DNA of 24,355 nucleotides from Pseudomonadota bacterium. GTDB lineage: Bacteria > Pseudomonadota > Gammaproteobacteria > Burkholderiales > Burkholderiaceae. The stretch spans positions 1-24,355 of the forward strand of contig JAJYBQ010000010.1 of the NCBI GenBank assembly GCA_021778935.1. The letters run 5' to 3'. The translations under genes were made by a program, and so were the position numbers. Shown piece by piece: positions 1 through 8,589 of this stretch. The notes beneath the pieces are model-generated. The model was given only the letters and a program-made list of their open reading frames with translations, was not told the origin of the DNA and did not search any database. Position 1 is the first letter of the stretch. The number at the start of each line of letters is the position of its first letter.

Positions 1-368
1 TCAATCGCACCAGCAGCCACCGCTTGGCAATGCTGCGCAACATGTCCAACTCGCTGTTGCGTCACGAGGCCATCAAGACGACGCTTCCCAAGGCCAAGGA
101 GTTGCGTCGCGTCGTCGAGCCGCTGATCACGCTTGCGAAGGAACCGACGGTGGCCAACCGCCGCCTGGCGTTCGACCGCCTGCGCGACCGCGAAATGGTC
201 GTGAAGCTGTTCGGGGAACTTGGCCCTCGGTACAAGACCCGGCCCGGCGGCTATCTTCGCATTCTCAAGTTCGGCTTCCGCAACGGTGACAATGCCCCGA
301 TGGCGTACGTCGAGCTGGTCGACCGGCCCGCTCCGGTGGAGGCGGTAGAAGGCGCTTCGCAGCAGTAA
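1..368 (+). CDS. rplQ: 50S ribosomal protein L17 (5' end outside window)
   Basis: This is L17, a protein of the large ribosomal subunit that sits near the peptide exit tunnel. The reading frame is already open at base 3 and encodes [14 protein letters not shown], which matches the conserved early region of L17. About 15-20 N-terminal residues are therefore missing to the left. Family hallmarks follow: [15 protein letters not shown], then [10 protein letters not shown], then N-R-R-L-A-F, and near the end [11 protein letters not shown]. The TTG at 24 is an internal leucine codon, not a start. In proteobacteria rplQ normally closes the rpsM-rpsK-rpsD-rpoA-rplQ operon, which fits its position here, followed by a hairpin and unrelated genes. 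Identity is essentially certain. Confidence 0.97.
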   Translation, partial: NRTSSHRLAMLRNMSNSLLRHEAIKTTLPKAKELRRVVEPLITLAKEPTVANRRLAFDRLRDREMVVKLFGELGPRYKTRPGGYLRILKFGFRNGDNAPMAYVELVDRPAPVEAVEGASQQ

Positions 369-375
369 CGTCACG

Positions 376-403
376 CGCCCGCTCCCGCATCGCGGGGCGG
401 GCG
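376..403 (+). terminator. GC-rich hairpin after rplQ
   Basis: Arms CGCCCGC(T)CCCGC and GCGGGGCGGGCG pair over 12 bases with one bulged T and a three-base loop, seven bases after the rplQ stop. No T tract follows, so it is not a canonical intrinsic terminator. It may stabilise the 3' end or act with Rho. Confidence 0.4.
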
Positions 404-496
404 GTGCGGCTCTCTCGGGGGAGCGCGGACGCGCTGCCCGCCTCCCCTCGCCGCCACTCCTGACGAAGGCTGCATGCGCGGCCGGGGGGCGGGTGC

Positions 497-535
497 AACC
501 CGCGTCACGGGTTTGTAATCGGGCCGCCATATAGT
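497..535 (+). promoter_or_regulatory. Inverted repeat plus -10 box before the metallophosphoesterase gene
   Basis: A perfect inverted repeat AACCCG-CGTCA-CGGGTT (497-513) is followed by TATAGT (530-535), a five-of-six match to the sigma-70 -10 box. No good -35 element lies 16-18 bases upstream; that interval falls on the inverted repeat, so it could be an operator or activator site. The -10 box ends eight bases before the ATG at 544. Only the motif and the repeat are seen; promoter function is inferred. Confidence 0.35.
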
Positions 536-543
536 CCCGCCCG

Positions 544-1416
544 ATGCAAGGGCGCAGCGGCCATTCCCCACTCGACGAGCAGCGATCCGACGGCGAACAA
601 CGCCGCTATCGCGCAATCTTTCTCTCGGACATTCACCTTGGGACCCCGGGGTGCAAGGCCGAGCATCTGCTCGACTTCCTGCGCCATAACGAGTCGGACC
701 GTATTTACCTGGTCGGGGACATCATTGATGGATGGGCGCTGCGGTCGCGGTTCCATTGGCCGCAGGCCCATAACGACGTCGTGCAGAAGATCCTGCGCAA
801 GGCCCGGAAGGGAACCTCCGTCGTCTACATCCCCGGCAACCACGACGAGGTCGCCCGCCAGTTCTGCGGCTTGAAGTTCGGCGAGGTTTCGATCTGCGCC
901 GAGGCGGAGCACCGCCTTCTCGACGGCCGGACGCTTTGGGTAACGCACGGCGATGTTGCCGATGGCGTGATCCGCCACGCAAAGTGGTTGGCGCACCTGG
1001 GAGACGCGCTGTACGACTGGCTGTTGTGGGCCAATCGCCACGTCAACAACCTTCGGGCGCGCTTGGGGTTTGGATACTGGTCGCTATCGCAGTTCCTGAA
1101 ACACAAGGTCAAGAACGCGGTGAGCTTCATCAGCGACTTCGAGCACGTCTTGATTCGCGAAGCGCGCAAGCGGGGCTACGACGGCGTGGTCTGCGGCCAT
1201 ATCCACCACGCCCAGATTCGTGATGTGGACGGTGCGCTCTACATCAACGACGGCGACTGGGTGGAGAGTCTGACTGCGTTCGTGGAGACCCTGGACGGGC
1301 GCCTGCAGATCGTCGAGTGGAAGGAGATCCTCGTGCCCAATCCGCCCTCTCCCCACTGGAGTCGTGACGATGAACAGGGGGACGAGCAAATGCCCACAGG
1401 GTTGGTGGAGGGGTGA
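544..1416 (+). CDS. LpxH-type calcineurin-like metallophosphoesterase
   Basis: A 290-residue dinuclear-metal phosphoesterase related to UDP-2,3-diacylglucosamine hydrolase. All metal-binding blocks are visible: D29-x-H31 in L-S-D-I-H-L-G, G-D-I-I-D at 58-62, G-N-H-D at 98-101, T-H-G-D near 134-137, and a late G-H-I-H-H. The protein is longer than classical LpxH (about 240 residues) and starts with about 20 polar, probably disordered residues. It has no signal peptide or membrane segment, so it is cytosolic or peripheral. The ATG at 544 has no visible Shine-Dalgarno sequence but follows a -10-like box closely. The stop overlaps the GTGA just before the glycosyltransferase gene, so the two are surely co-expressed. 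The true substrate is unknown; a phosphorylated or nucleotide-linked lipid is likely. It could be a paralogue of LpxH rather than the lipid A enzyme. Confidence 0.88.
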   Translation: MQGRSGHSPLDEQRSDGEQRRYRAIFLSDIHLGTPGCKAEHLLDFLRHNESDRIYLVGDIIDGWALRSRFHWPQAHNDVVQKILRKARKGTSVVYIPGNHDEVARQFCGLKFGEVSICAEAEHRLLDGRTLWVTHGDVADGVIRHAKWLAHLGDALYDWLLWANRHVNNLRARLGFGYWSLSQFLKHKVKNAVSFISDFEHVLIREARKRGYDGVVCGHIHHAQIRDVDGALYINDGDWVESLTAFVETLDGRLQIVEWKEILVPNPPSPHWSRDDEQGDEQMPTGLVEG

Positions 1417-1421
1417 GATCG

Positions 1422-2438
1422 ATGAAGTTCGTGACGGTGACCGACGCGTGGCATCCCCAGGTCAATGGCGTGGTGCGAACGATCGAAGCGACGAACCGGG
1501 AGTTGGTTCGGGTGGGGCACGTTGCGGAGGTGATCGCGCCCTCCGACTTTCTCACCTTGCCCTGCCCGGGATATCCCGAAATTCGCCTTGCCGTATTCCC
1601 GTATCGAACCTTGTCGCGACTACTCCGGCGTGCTGCCCCGGACGCAGTGCATATCGCCACCGAGGGCCCGCTCGGCGTCGCGGCGCGCCGGGTTTGCCTA
1701 CGCCATAAGATTGCCTTCACGACCGCATACCACACCCGGTTTCCGCAATACCTGAAGGCGATGTACGGCACCCCGGAGCACTGGGTGTACCGCTTTCTCC
1801 GCTGGTTCCACGGACCGGCCGACCATCTCCTGACGCCAACCCCGCACGTCGAACGGGAACTGGCCGCTTGGGGCCTGACCAACGTCGCGCGTTGGACGCG
1901 GGGGGTAGACCTCGACGTGTTCCATCCGTCGGACGTCCCGCACCCCGGCGTGCAGGGCTTGCCGGGTCCGCTGTTTCTATATGTCGGACGGGTTTCCGTG
2001 GAAAAGAACATTGACGCGTTTCTGGAGCTCGACCTCCCGGGGACGCGGATCGTTGCCGGGGTAGGGCCGGAGCTCGATCTGCTCAAGCGTCGTTACCCCG
2101 ATGTCTGTTTCCTCGGCGTACTTTCGCGCGAGGATTTGGCGCAGCTCTACGCCAGCGTGGACGTCTTCGTATTTCCGAGCCGAACCGATACCTTTGGTTT
2201 GGTCATGCTCGAAGCCCTGGCCTGCGGTACGCCGGTTGCCGCGTATCCGGTGCAGGGCCCGCTCGATGTCGTGGGCGGGTCGAACGTTGCGGTGCTGGAT
2301 GAAGACTTGCGGAAGGCGGCGTTGGCGGCGTTGCGGATCGAGCGCGGGGCGTGCCGAACCTACGCGGAACGGTTCTCCTGGCGCGCAGCGACCGAGCAGT
2401 TCATTGTGTTGCACGAACCAAAGATCCGCTCCGACTGA
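1422..2438 (+). CDS. GT4-family glycosyltransferase (mannosyltransferase-like)
   Basis: A 338-residue GT-B retaining glycosyltransferase of the GT4 family. The N-terminal domain begins M-K-F-V-T-V-T-D-A-W-H-P-Q-V-N-G-V-V-R-T, the acceptor-side glycine/asparagine loop typical of MgtA and PimB-like enzymes. The linker R-G-V-D-L-D-V-F-H-P and the donor-side block V-G-R-V-S-V-E-K-N-I follow. The E-x7-E region appears as T-D-T-F-G-L-V-M-L-E-A-L-A-C-G-T-P-V with aspartate in the first acidic position. The ATG at 1422 has GGAGGGG (1407-1413) eight bases upstream; a GTG at 1413 overlapping the previous stop is the alternative. Tight coupling to the metallophosphoesterase suggests both build or remodel one envelope glycolipid. 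Sugar and acceptor cannot be read from the sequence; nucleotide-mannose or nucleotide-glucose is a family-based guess. Confidence 0.88.
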   Translation: MKFVTVTDAWHPQVNGVVRTIEATNRELVRVGHVAEVIAPSDFLTLPCPGYPEIRLAVFPYRTLSRLLRRAAPDAVHIATEGPLGVAARRVCLRHKIAFTTAYHTRFPQYLKAMYGTPEHWVYRFLRWFHGPADHLLTPTPHVERELAAWGLTNVARWTRGVDLDVFHPSDVPHPGVQGLPGPLFLYVGRVSVEKNIDAFLELDLPGTRIVAGVGPELDLLKRRYPDVCFLGVLSREDLAQLYASVDVFVFPSRTDTFGLVMLEALACGTPVAAYPVQGPLDVVGGSNVAVLDEDLRKAALAALRIERGACRTYAERFSWRAATEQFIVLHEPKIRSD

Positions 2439-2454
2439 GTCGCGCGCGGAGCCG

Positions 2455-4170
<1,716 letters not shown>

Positions 4171-4276
4171 AGGGGTATGGATGAATACTACTTTTCGGTA
4201 ACGGCGCAAGCCACCGCAACCTCGTTAATATGGCAGCCAGAGTGCGGAGTTTGCCGCAAACCGCGAGGGCGCATCG

Positions 4277-4975
4277 ATGAAATCCATGAAATTCCGAAAA
4301 ATCCCGGCGAACGCACGCGCGACGGTCCGCGCGACGGTTCCAGGCCTTCTGTTTGCAGTGGGGGCCGCAATCGCCCCCGCGGCGATCGCCGCGAGCGGCG
4401 CAGCGAACCCCGCTGCCGATCCGCAGGCCGGAAAACAACTCGTGGACCAGGTCTGTAGCGGCTGCCACGGACCGGACGGCAATTCGACCGTGCCGAACAT
4501 ACCCAAGATTGCGGGCCAGCACCGCGACTATCTCGTCAAGCAACTGGTCGACTTCGCCAAGCCGCCGGAAGACCAGAGCTCTCGCAGCAACGCCATTATG
4601 AGCGGAATCGCCTCTTCGCTCACGCCGACGGATCGGCGCAACGTCGCCGCGTGGTTGTCCGGGCAGAAAATGAGTCCCGGCGCGCCGACTACCGACAAGG
4701 CCGAGTGGGAGATCGGACAGCGCCTTTTCCGCGCCGGGAGTCCCACCGAGGCTGTGCCGGCCTGCGCCGGGTGCCACGGGCCGGGAGGCGACGGCCTGCC
4801 AGCCCGGTACCCGAGACTTGGCGGGCAGAATGCCGACTACCTCGATGCACAGCTGCGCGCGTTCCGGGATGGAACCCGCCATAACAACGAAGCGATGCAG
4901 CAGATCGCGTTCCGCTTGTCGGGTCCCAATATCAAGGCGCTGGTGACCTATATTTCCAGCCTCCCGTCGCAGTAG
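4277..4975 (+). CDS. Dihaem cytochrome c4
   Basis: A periplasmic electron carrier of 232 residues with two class I cytochrome c domains. An N-terminal signal peptide (basic start, hydrophobic stretch about 20-38, cleavage near A-I-A-A) is followed by haem site one C60-S-G-C63-H64 and haem site two C163-A-G-C166-H167. Likely axial methionines are M109 (N-A-I-M-S-G) and M207 (N-E-A-M-Q-Q). Cytochrome c4 usually carries electrons from the bc1 complex to a terminal oxidase such as cbb3. The ATG at 4277 has GAGGG (4265-4269) seven bases upstream; an in-frame ATG at 4286 is the alternative. In many betaproteobacteria this gene stands divergent to engB and is followed by the resB/resC cytochrome c maturation genes, which are absent here. 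Confidence 0.93.
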   Translation: MKSMKFRKIPANARATVRATVPGLLFAVGAAIAPAAIAASGAANPAADPQAGKQLVDQVCSGCHGPDGNSTVPNIPKIAGQHRDYLVKQLVDFAKPPEDQSSRSNAIMSGIASSLTPTDRRNVAAWLSGQKMSPGAPTTDKAEWEIGQRLFRAGSPTEAVPACAGCHGPGGDGLPARYPRLGGQNADYLDAQLRAFRDGTRHNNEAMQQIAFRLSGPNIKALVTYISSLPSQ

Positions 4976-5044
4976 CCTTCGGAACGCATCGCGGGCTGGC
5001 TTTGCGGCCCCGAAATTCCGGCAGCGTACTTTCGCGAGGAGATC

Positions 5045-6127
5045 ATGCCGCAGCTTTTTGCACCGATCCGTCTGCGCTCCATCTCGGTACCCAACCGCAT
5101 CGGCATGTCTCCCATGTGCCAGTATTCCGCGGACGATGGGCTGGCCCAGGATTGGCACTTTGCGCACTACGGCGCCCGGGCGGTGGGCGGCGTGGGCCTC
5201 GTCGTATTTGAAGCGACCGCCGTTGCTCCGGAAGGACGCATCAGTCCCGCCGATCTCGGCCTGTGGGAAGAGCGACAGATCGGCCCGCTTGCCGACATCG
5301 TGCGCTTCGTTCGCACGCAAGGCGCCGTGCCGGCCATTCAACTCGCGCACGCCGGGCGCAAAGGAAGCATCGGGCGTGGCTGGGAGGCGCAGCGCGCGTT
5401 GCTGCCGTCGGAGGGTGGATGGCCGGTGGTTGCTCCGTCCGAAATTCCATTCAGTGATGCGTACGCGATGCCGCAGGCGCTCGATTGCACGGACATCCGG
5501 CGCGTGATCGAGCAGTTTGCCGCCGCGGCGGGCCGCGGGCGGGAAGCCGGGTTCCAGGCGGTCGAGGTGCACGCCGCGCACGGGTACTTGTTGCACCAGT
5601 TTCTTTCGCCGCTTTCGAACCGGCGTGAAGATGAGTATGGCGGTTCGTTCGACAACCGCGTGCGCCTGCTTTGCCAAGTCGTCACGGCGGTGCGGGGTGT
5701 ATGGCCTTCGGATCTTCCGGTTCTGGTTCGTCTTTCGGCAACGGATTGGGCCGAGGCCGGGTGGTCGCCGGACGACACCGTTGCGCTCTCCCGAAAACTC
5801 AAGGACCTCGGCGTCGACCTGATCGACGTTTCCTCGGCCGGGTTGCTGCCATCGGTTTCCGTTCCTGCGGGACCGGGTTACCAGACGGAATTCGCGGCGC
5901 GCGTGCGCCGCGAGGCGGGCATTGCCGTCGCCGCCGTCGGGGCAATCACGGCGCCCGCACAGGCTGATCACATCATTCGCACGGGACAGGCCGACATGAC
6001 GTTCCTGGGCCGTGAACTACTGCGCGACCCGCACTGGCCGTTGTCGGCGGCGCGGGCGCTGGGCGTTGCGGCGCCATGGCCAAACGCGTATCTGCGCGCA
6101 GCACCAGCCGGCGCGACCGCGCGATAG
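5045..6127 (+). CDS. Old Yellow Enzyme, YqjM/NamA class NADPH:flavin oxidoreductase
   Basis: An FMN-containing TIM-barrel ene-reductase of 360 residues that reduces activated C=C bonds with NAD(P)H. The N-terminal block P-N-R-I-G-M-S-P-M-C-Q-Y-S carries C25 and Y27, the pair that marks the YqjM (thermophilic-like) class and touches FMN and substrate. H176 and H179 in H-A-A-H-G-Y-L-L-H-Q-F-L-S-P-L-S-N are the substrate-binding histidines. G-R-E-L-L-R-D-P near the end is the phosphate-binding segment. GAGGAG (5036-5041) lies three bases before the ATG, a close but usable site. There is no signal peptide, so it is cytosolic. It follows cytochrome c4 by 69 bases on the same strand. The physiological substrate is unknown; quinone or enone detoxification is a family-level guess. 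Confidence 0.93.
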   Translation: MPQLFAPIRLRSISVPNRIGMSPMCQYSADDGLAQDWHFAHYGARAVGGVGLVVFEATAVAPEGRISPADLGLWEERQIGPLADIVRFVRTQGAVPAIQLAHAGRKGSIGRGWEAQRALLPSEGGWPVVAPSEIPFSDAYAMPQALDCTDIRRVIEQFAAAAGRGREAGFQAVEVHAAHGYLLHQFLSPLSNRREDEYGGSFDNRVRLLCQVVTAVRGVWPSDLPVLVRLSATDWAEAGWSPDDTVALSRKLKDLGVDLIDVSSAGLLPSVSVPAGPGYQTEFAARVRREAGIAVAAVGAITAPAQADHIIRTGQADMTFLGRELLRDPHWPLSAARALGVAAPWPNAYLRAAPAGATAR

Positions 6128-6140
6128 ACCGGCCGACCGC

Positions 6141-6160
6141 GTGGCCGATGCCCCGGCCAC
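6141..6160. terminator. GC-rich hairpin after the OYE gene
   Basis: Perfect seven-base arms GTGGCCG (6141-6147) and CGGCCAC (6154-6160) with a six-base loop, 14 bases after the stop of the flavin oxidoreductase. It lies between convergent genes. No T tract follows on either strand, so termination is only suggested. Confidence 0.4.
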
Positions 6161-6196
6161 CCCCGCCCGGTGAACCGCCGGACGGCTCGCCGGGAG

Positions 6197-6319
6197 CTAC
6201 TTCACGGCCCGGTTATCGACCCACTCGATCCAGCGATCGATGACGCCGAGGCGTAACAGCACGAAGAACAAGATGATGCCGACGACGAAGCCGCCCAAGG
6301 TAGCCTGCGGAATACCCAT
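6197..6319 (-). CDS. Small single-pass membrane protein (40 residues), unknown function
   Basis: A short gene read from ATG (6317-6319) to TAG (6197-6199). A perfect AGGAGG (plus-strand CCTCCT 6328-6333) lies eight bases before the ATG, better than the site of any large gene here. The peptide starts M-G-I-P-Q-A-T, has one hydrophobic segment at about residues 8-27 rich in G, V, I, L and F, and ends with an amphipathic acidic/basic tail containing W-I-E-W-V-D-N-R-A-V-K. This is the layout of small inner-membrane subunits or regulators of larger complexes. It lies 175 bases downstream of lysA on the same strand and converges on the flavin oxidoreductase gene. I do not recognise a family. Its best support is the ribosome binding site plus the membrane-segment composition; no homologue check was possible. 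Confidence 0.68.
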   Translation of the reverse strand: MGIPQATLGGFVVGIILFFVLLRLGVIDRWIEWVDNRAVK

Positions 6320-6381
6320 TGCGAAATCCTCCTGGGGAACTGCGATAGCCGGCGCACCCCGATTCCGACCGAAAGGCTATT

Positions 6382-6400
6382 TCGTTCCGTGGGGGAACGA
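6382..6400. promoter_or_regulatory. Inverted repeat upstream of the small membrane-protein gene
   Basis: Perfect seven-base arms TCGTTCC (6382-6388) and GGAACGA (6394-6400) around GTGGG. It lies about 50 bases before the ribosome binding site of the 40-residue gene, where an operator or a leader hairpin would be expected. No clear -35/-10 pair was found next to it. Function is inferred from symmetry and position only. Confidence 0.35.
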
Positions 6401-6447
6401 TTTGGGTTGGATCAAACGATCGTGAGCCACGTCCGCTCTTCGGCCTG

Positions 6448-6483
6448 CTCGCGACGTTTCTCCGGAGCATTTCTTGTCGCGAG
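6448..6483. terminator. Nested inverted repeat downstream of lysA
   Basis: Perfect eight-base arms CTCGCGAC (6448-6455) and GTCGCGAG (6476-6483) enclose 20 bases that contain the palindrome CTCCGGAG (6460-6467). It begins 12 bases after the lysA stop on the minus strand. It has no T tract, so it is a structured 3' end or Rho-linked element rather than a classical terminator. Confidence 0.42.
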
Positions 6484-6494
6484 ACAGTGGGCGA

Positions 6495-7766
6495 TCAGGT
6501 TGGTGGCATCGATTCGAGGGCGATCAGGTCGCTGATCGTTTCGCGCCTGCGTACGAGATGCATTTGCGTCCCATCGACGAGCACCTCTGCGGGTCGCCCA
6601 CGGCTGTTGTAATTGCTTGCCATGCTCATTCCGTATGCGCCTGCCGAAAGGACGGCGAGCAGGTCTCCCTCTTCGATGCACAACGCCCGATCGCGCGCGA
6701 GCCAATCGCCGCTTTCGCACACGGGCCCGACGACGTCGAACTGCTGCGGTACGCCGGGCCGCGGACATACTGCACGCACATCCATCCACGCGTCGTACAA
6801 CGTGGGGCGGATGAGGTCGTTCATGGCCGCATCGACGATCGCAAAGCTTTTTTCCGCTCCCGGTTTGCAGTGCAGGACCCGGGTGAGCAGGACGCCCGCG
6901 TTGCCGACGATGGACCGGCCGGGTTCGAGCAGGAAAAATTTGTCGCCGTGGCCGCGACGGTCGGCGCAGGACAGGATGGCCGCCACCCAGGATTCGATCT
7001 CCGGCGGATCCTCGTCCCGGTAGGCGATGCCCAGGCCACCACCGAAATCCAGGTGCGGAATCGGGATTCCCTCGTGCTCGATCTGATCGACGAGGTCGAA
7101 TACGCGGTTCGCCGCATCGAGCATCGGCGCGATCGAGGTGAGCTGCGAACCGATATGACAGTCCACGCCGACGATCTCCAGTCCCGCCATGCGAGCCGCA
7201 CGCCGGTAGAGCGCGGGCGCATCGGCGATCGGAATGCCGAACTTGTTGGATTTCAATCCGGTGGCGATGTAGGGATGCGTCTGCGGGTCGACGTCGGGGT
7301 TGACGCGCAGCGACACCGGCGCACGGCGCCCCAGGCGCTGCGCGATCGCGTCGACCAGGTGCAACTCCGCCTCCGACTCGACGTTGAAACACGCAATTCC
7401 TGCGGCCAGCGCACCCGCGATCTCTTCCGCGCTTTTCCCGACGCCGGAAAACACGACGTGCGATGCCGGCGCGCCGGCGGCAAGCACGCGAGCGAGTTCG
7501 CCGCCCGAAACGATGTCGAAACCCGCGCCCCCAAGCGCAAGGAGGCGGAGGATCCCGAGATTGGAGTTCGCCTTCACGGCGTAGCACACGAGGCCCCGTC
7601 GTCCTGCGAGGGCAGCGGCGTACCGCCGGAATGGATCGAGCACCGCTTGCCGGGAGTACACGTAGGTCGGGGTGCCGTAGTGTTGCGCAACGGACTCCAG
7701 CGCCACGCCTTCGCAGTGCAGGTTGTTGTCGATCAGCGGAAATGCCGCGTCGGGAGCGGTGGTCAT
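6495..7766 (-). CDS. lysA: Diaminopimelate decarboxylase
   Basis: LysA performs the last step of lysine synthesis, decarboxylating meso-diaminopimelate with pyridoxal phosphate. The 423-residue protein has the alanine-racemase-like barrel first: K65 in C-Y-A-V-K-A-N-S-N binds the cofactor, and H-I-G-S-Q and G-G-G-L-G-I follow. The second domain has [11 protein letters not shown] and the substrate-contacting cysteine in G-P-V-C-E-S-G-D. The reading frame stays open to 8543, far upstream of the real start; ATG 7764-7766 is chosen because it aligns with family N-termini and overlaps the lptM stop as ATGA. The gene follows lptM in an operon, a common proteobacterial order. Length and motifs are intact. 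Confidence 0.96.
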   Translation of the reverse strand: MTTAPDAAFPLIDNNLHCEGVALESVAQHYGTPTYVYSRQAVLDPFRRYAAALAGRRGLVCYAVKANSNLGILRLLALGGAGFDIVSGGELARVLAAGAPASHVVFSGVGKSAEEIAGALAAGIACFNVESEAELHLVDAIAQRLGRRAPVSLRVNPDVDPQTHPYIATGLKSNKFGIPIADAPALYRRAARMAGLEIVGVDCHIGSQLTSIAPMLDAANRVFDLVDQIEHEGIPIPHLDFGGGLGIAYRDEDPPEIESWVAAILSCADRRGHGDKFFLLEPGRSIVGNAGVLLTRVLHCKPGAEKSFAIVDAAMNDLIRPTLYDAWMDVRAVCPRPGVPQQFDVVGPVCESGDWLARDRALCIEEGDLLAVLSAGAYGMSMASNYNSRGRPAEVLVDGTQMHLVRRRETISDLIALESMPPT

Positions 7767-8053
7767 GGCTGGCTCGATCGCGACGGATTCGCTGCCGGCG
7801 TCTGGGCCGTACCGGTCTGCAATTCCGGCGCCGTCGGTGGTGCGGGTGTCTGTCCGGCCGTCGCCGCGGACTTTTCCGATGTGGGGCTTGCGGGCGGCGG
7901 GGTATGTACCGGCCAGGGGGTATTCTCGGGGTATCCGCGCAGCGTAAGCGGCCCGGTCTGTCCGCAGGCGGCCAGCATCAGAACCGAAGAGAGCGCGGCG
8001 CAGGCCGCGGGGACGGATCGCGACGGATGCCGCGTGCGGGAATGGGAATTCAT
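7763..8053 (-). CDS. lptM: LptM-type small lipoprotein (YifL family)
   Basis: A 96-residue outer-membrane lipoprotein candidate. The signal peptide (basic start, hydrophobic core about 15-28) ends in the lipobox L27-A-A-C30, followed directly by G-Q-T-G-P-L, the hallmark of YifL/LptM. The remaining residues are proline-, alanine- and threonine-rich and probably disordered. In E. coli LptM assists oxidative assembly of the LptD translocon for lipopolysaccharide export. The order cyaY / lptM / downstream lysine-pathway gene is conserved from E. coli (there dapF) to betaproteobacteria (lysA), which supports the call. The ATG lies only 14 bases from the divergent cyaY start, and TAGATT (plus-strand AATCTA 8060-8065) sits six bases before it. 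The stop overlaps lysA by four bases. Confidence 0.85.
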   Translation of the reverse strand: MNSHSRTRHPSRSVPAACAALSSVLMLAACGQTGPLTLRGYPENTPWPVHTPPPASPTSEKSAATAGQTPAPPTAPELQTGTAQTPAANPSRSSQP

Positions 8054-8067
8054 TTGGGAAATCTACC

Positions 8068-8388
8068 ATGAGCGAAACGCAATTCCTGCATCGCGTCGAG
8101 CAGACGCTGGTGCGGATCGAGGCCGCATTCGACGAGGCCGACATCGGCGCAGATTGTTCCCGGTCCGGACATGTCCTGACGATCGAACTGGAGAACGGCG
8201 CGCAGATCGTGATCAACGCGCAGGTGCCGATGCGCCAGATCTGGTTGGCATCCCGCAGCAGCGGGGCGATGCATTTCGATGCGGACGGTGACCGTTGGGT
8301 CGATCGACGCAGCGGTGCGGAGTTGTTTGAAAGCTTGTCGCGGGTCGTGACGACATTGAGCGGGACGGAAACACGTCTCTCCGGGTGA
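8068..8388 (+). CDS. cyaY: Iron-sulfur cluster assembly regulator CyaY (bacterial frataxin)
   Basis: CyaY is a small cytosolic iron-binding protein that modulates IscS during iron-sulfur cluster assembly. The 106 residues match the family length. An acidic N-terminal helix contains E-A-A-F-D-E-A-D, followed by the sheet residues V-L-T-I-E-L-E-N-G-A-Q-I-V-I-N and the very characteristic Q-V-P-M-R-Q-I-W-L-A-S-R-S-S-G-A-M-H-F. The C-terminal part has W-V-D-R-R-S-G-A-E-L-F. No strong Shine-Dalgarno sequence precedes the ATG. It is divergent from lptM with a 14-base gap, so its promoter must overlap lptM coding sequence. It converges on the potassium channel gene, with a palindromic element between them. 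Confidence 0.94.
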   Translation: MSETQFLHRVEQTLVRIEAAFDEADIGADCSRSGHVLTIELENGAQIVINAQVPMRQIWLASRSSGAMHFDADGDRWVDRRSGAELFESLSRVVTTLSGTETRLSG

Positions 8389-8464
8389 GGCGGCGGGTAT
8401 GTAGCCCCGCCCGCGTTCCCGTACCGGATATCGCTCGGGGCGCGTGCCCGATCGTGGTCTTTCA

Positions 8465-8589
8465 GGGAACTTCTGAAGACGTGTTGCGAGGGCGTCGAGC
8501 TTCGCGTCGAGGAGCGGAGGTGTACGAGTAGTACATTGCGCACCCAAGACGCAGGATCGACCCGCGCTGTAGCTTGTTCAGAGGTTTCC
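8465..8589. repeat. 125-base imperfect palindrome between convergent cyaY and kch
   Basis: The ends GGGAACTTCTGAA (8465-8477) and TTCAGAGGTTTCC (8577-8589) are inverted repeats matching at 11 of 13 positions. At the exact centre TGTAC-GAGTA-GTACA (8521-8535) forms a perfect five-base hairpin. Between ends and centre the halves also pair in patches (for example ..TCGA.., GCGTC). The whole is thus one long, partly decayed hairpin. The right end meets the first base of the kch stop codon. It resembles dispersed REP/MITE-like palindromes that settle between convergent genes and may act as a bidirectional terminator. Only one copy is in the window, so repeat status genome-wide is inferred. Confidence 0.6.

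Noticed and set aside
6474..8291. A 605-codon open frame on the plus strand opposite lysA and lptM
   Set aside because: LysA and LptM motifs on the minus strand are unambiguous; the opposite frame shows no domain and arises from codon bias.
6495..8543. LysA as a 682-residue protein starting at 8543
   Set aside because: The first 259 codons run opposite cyaY and out of frame through lptM; family alignment and ATGA coupling place the start at 7766.
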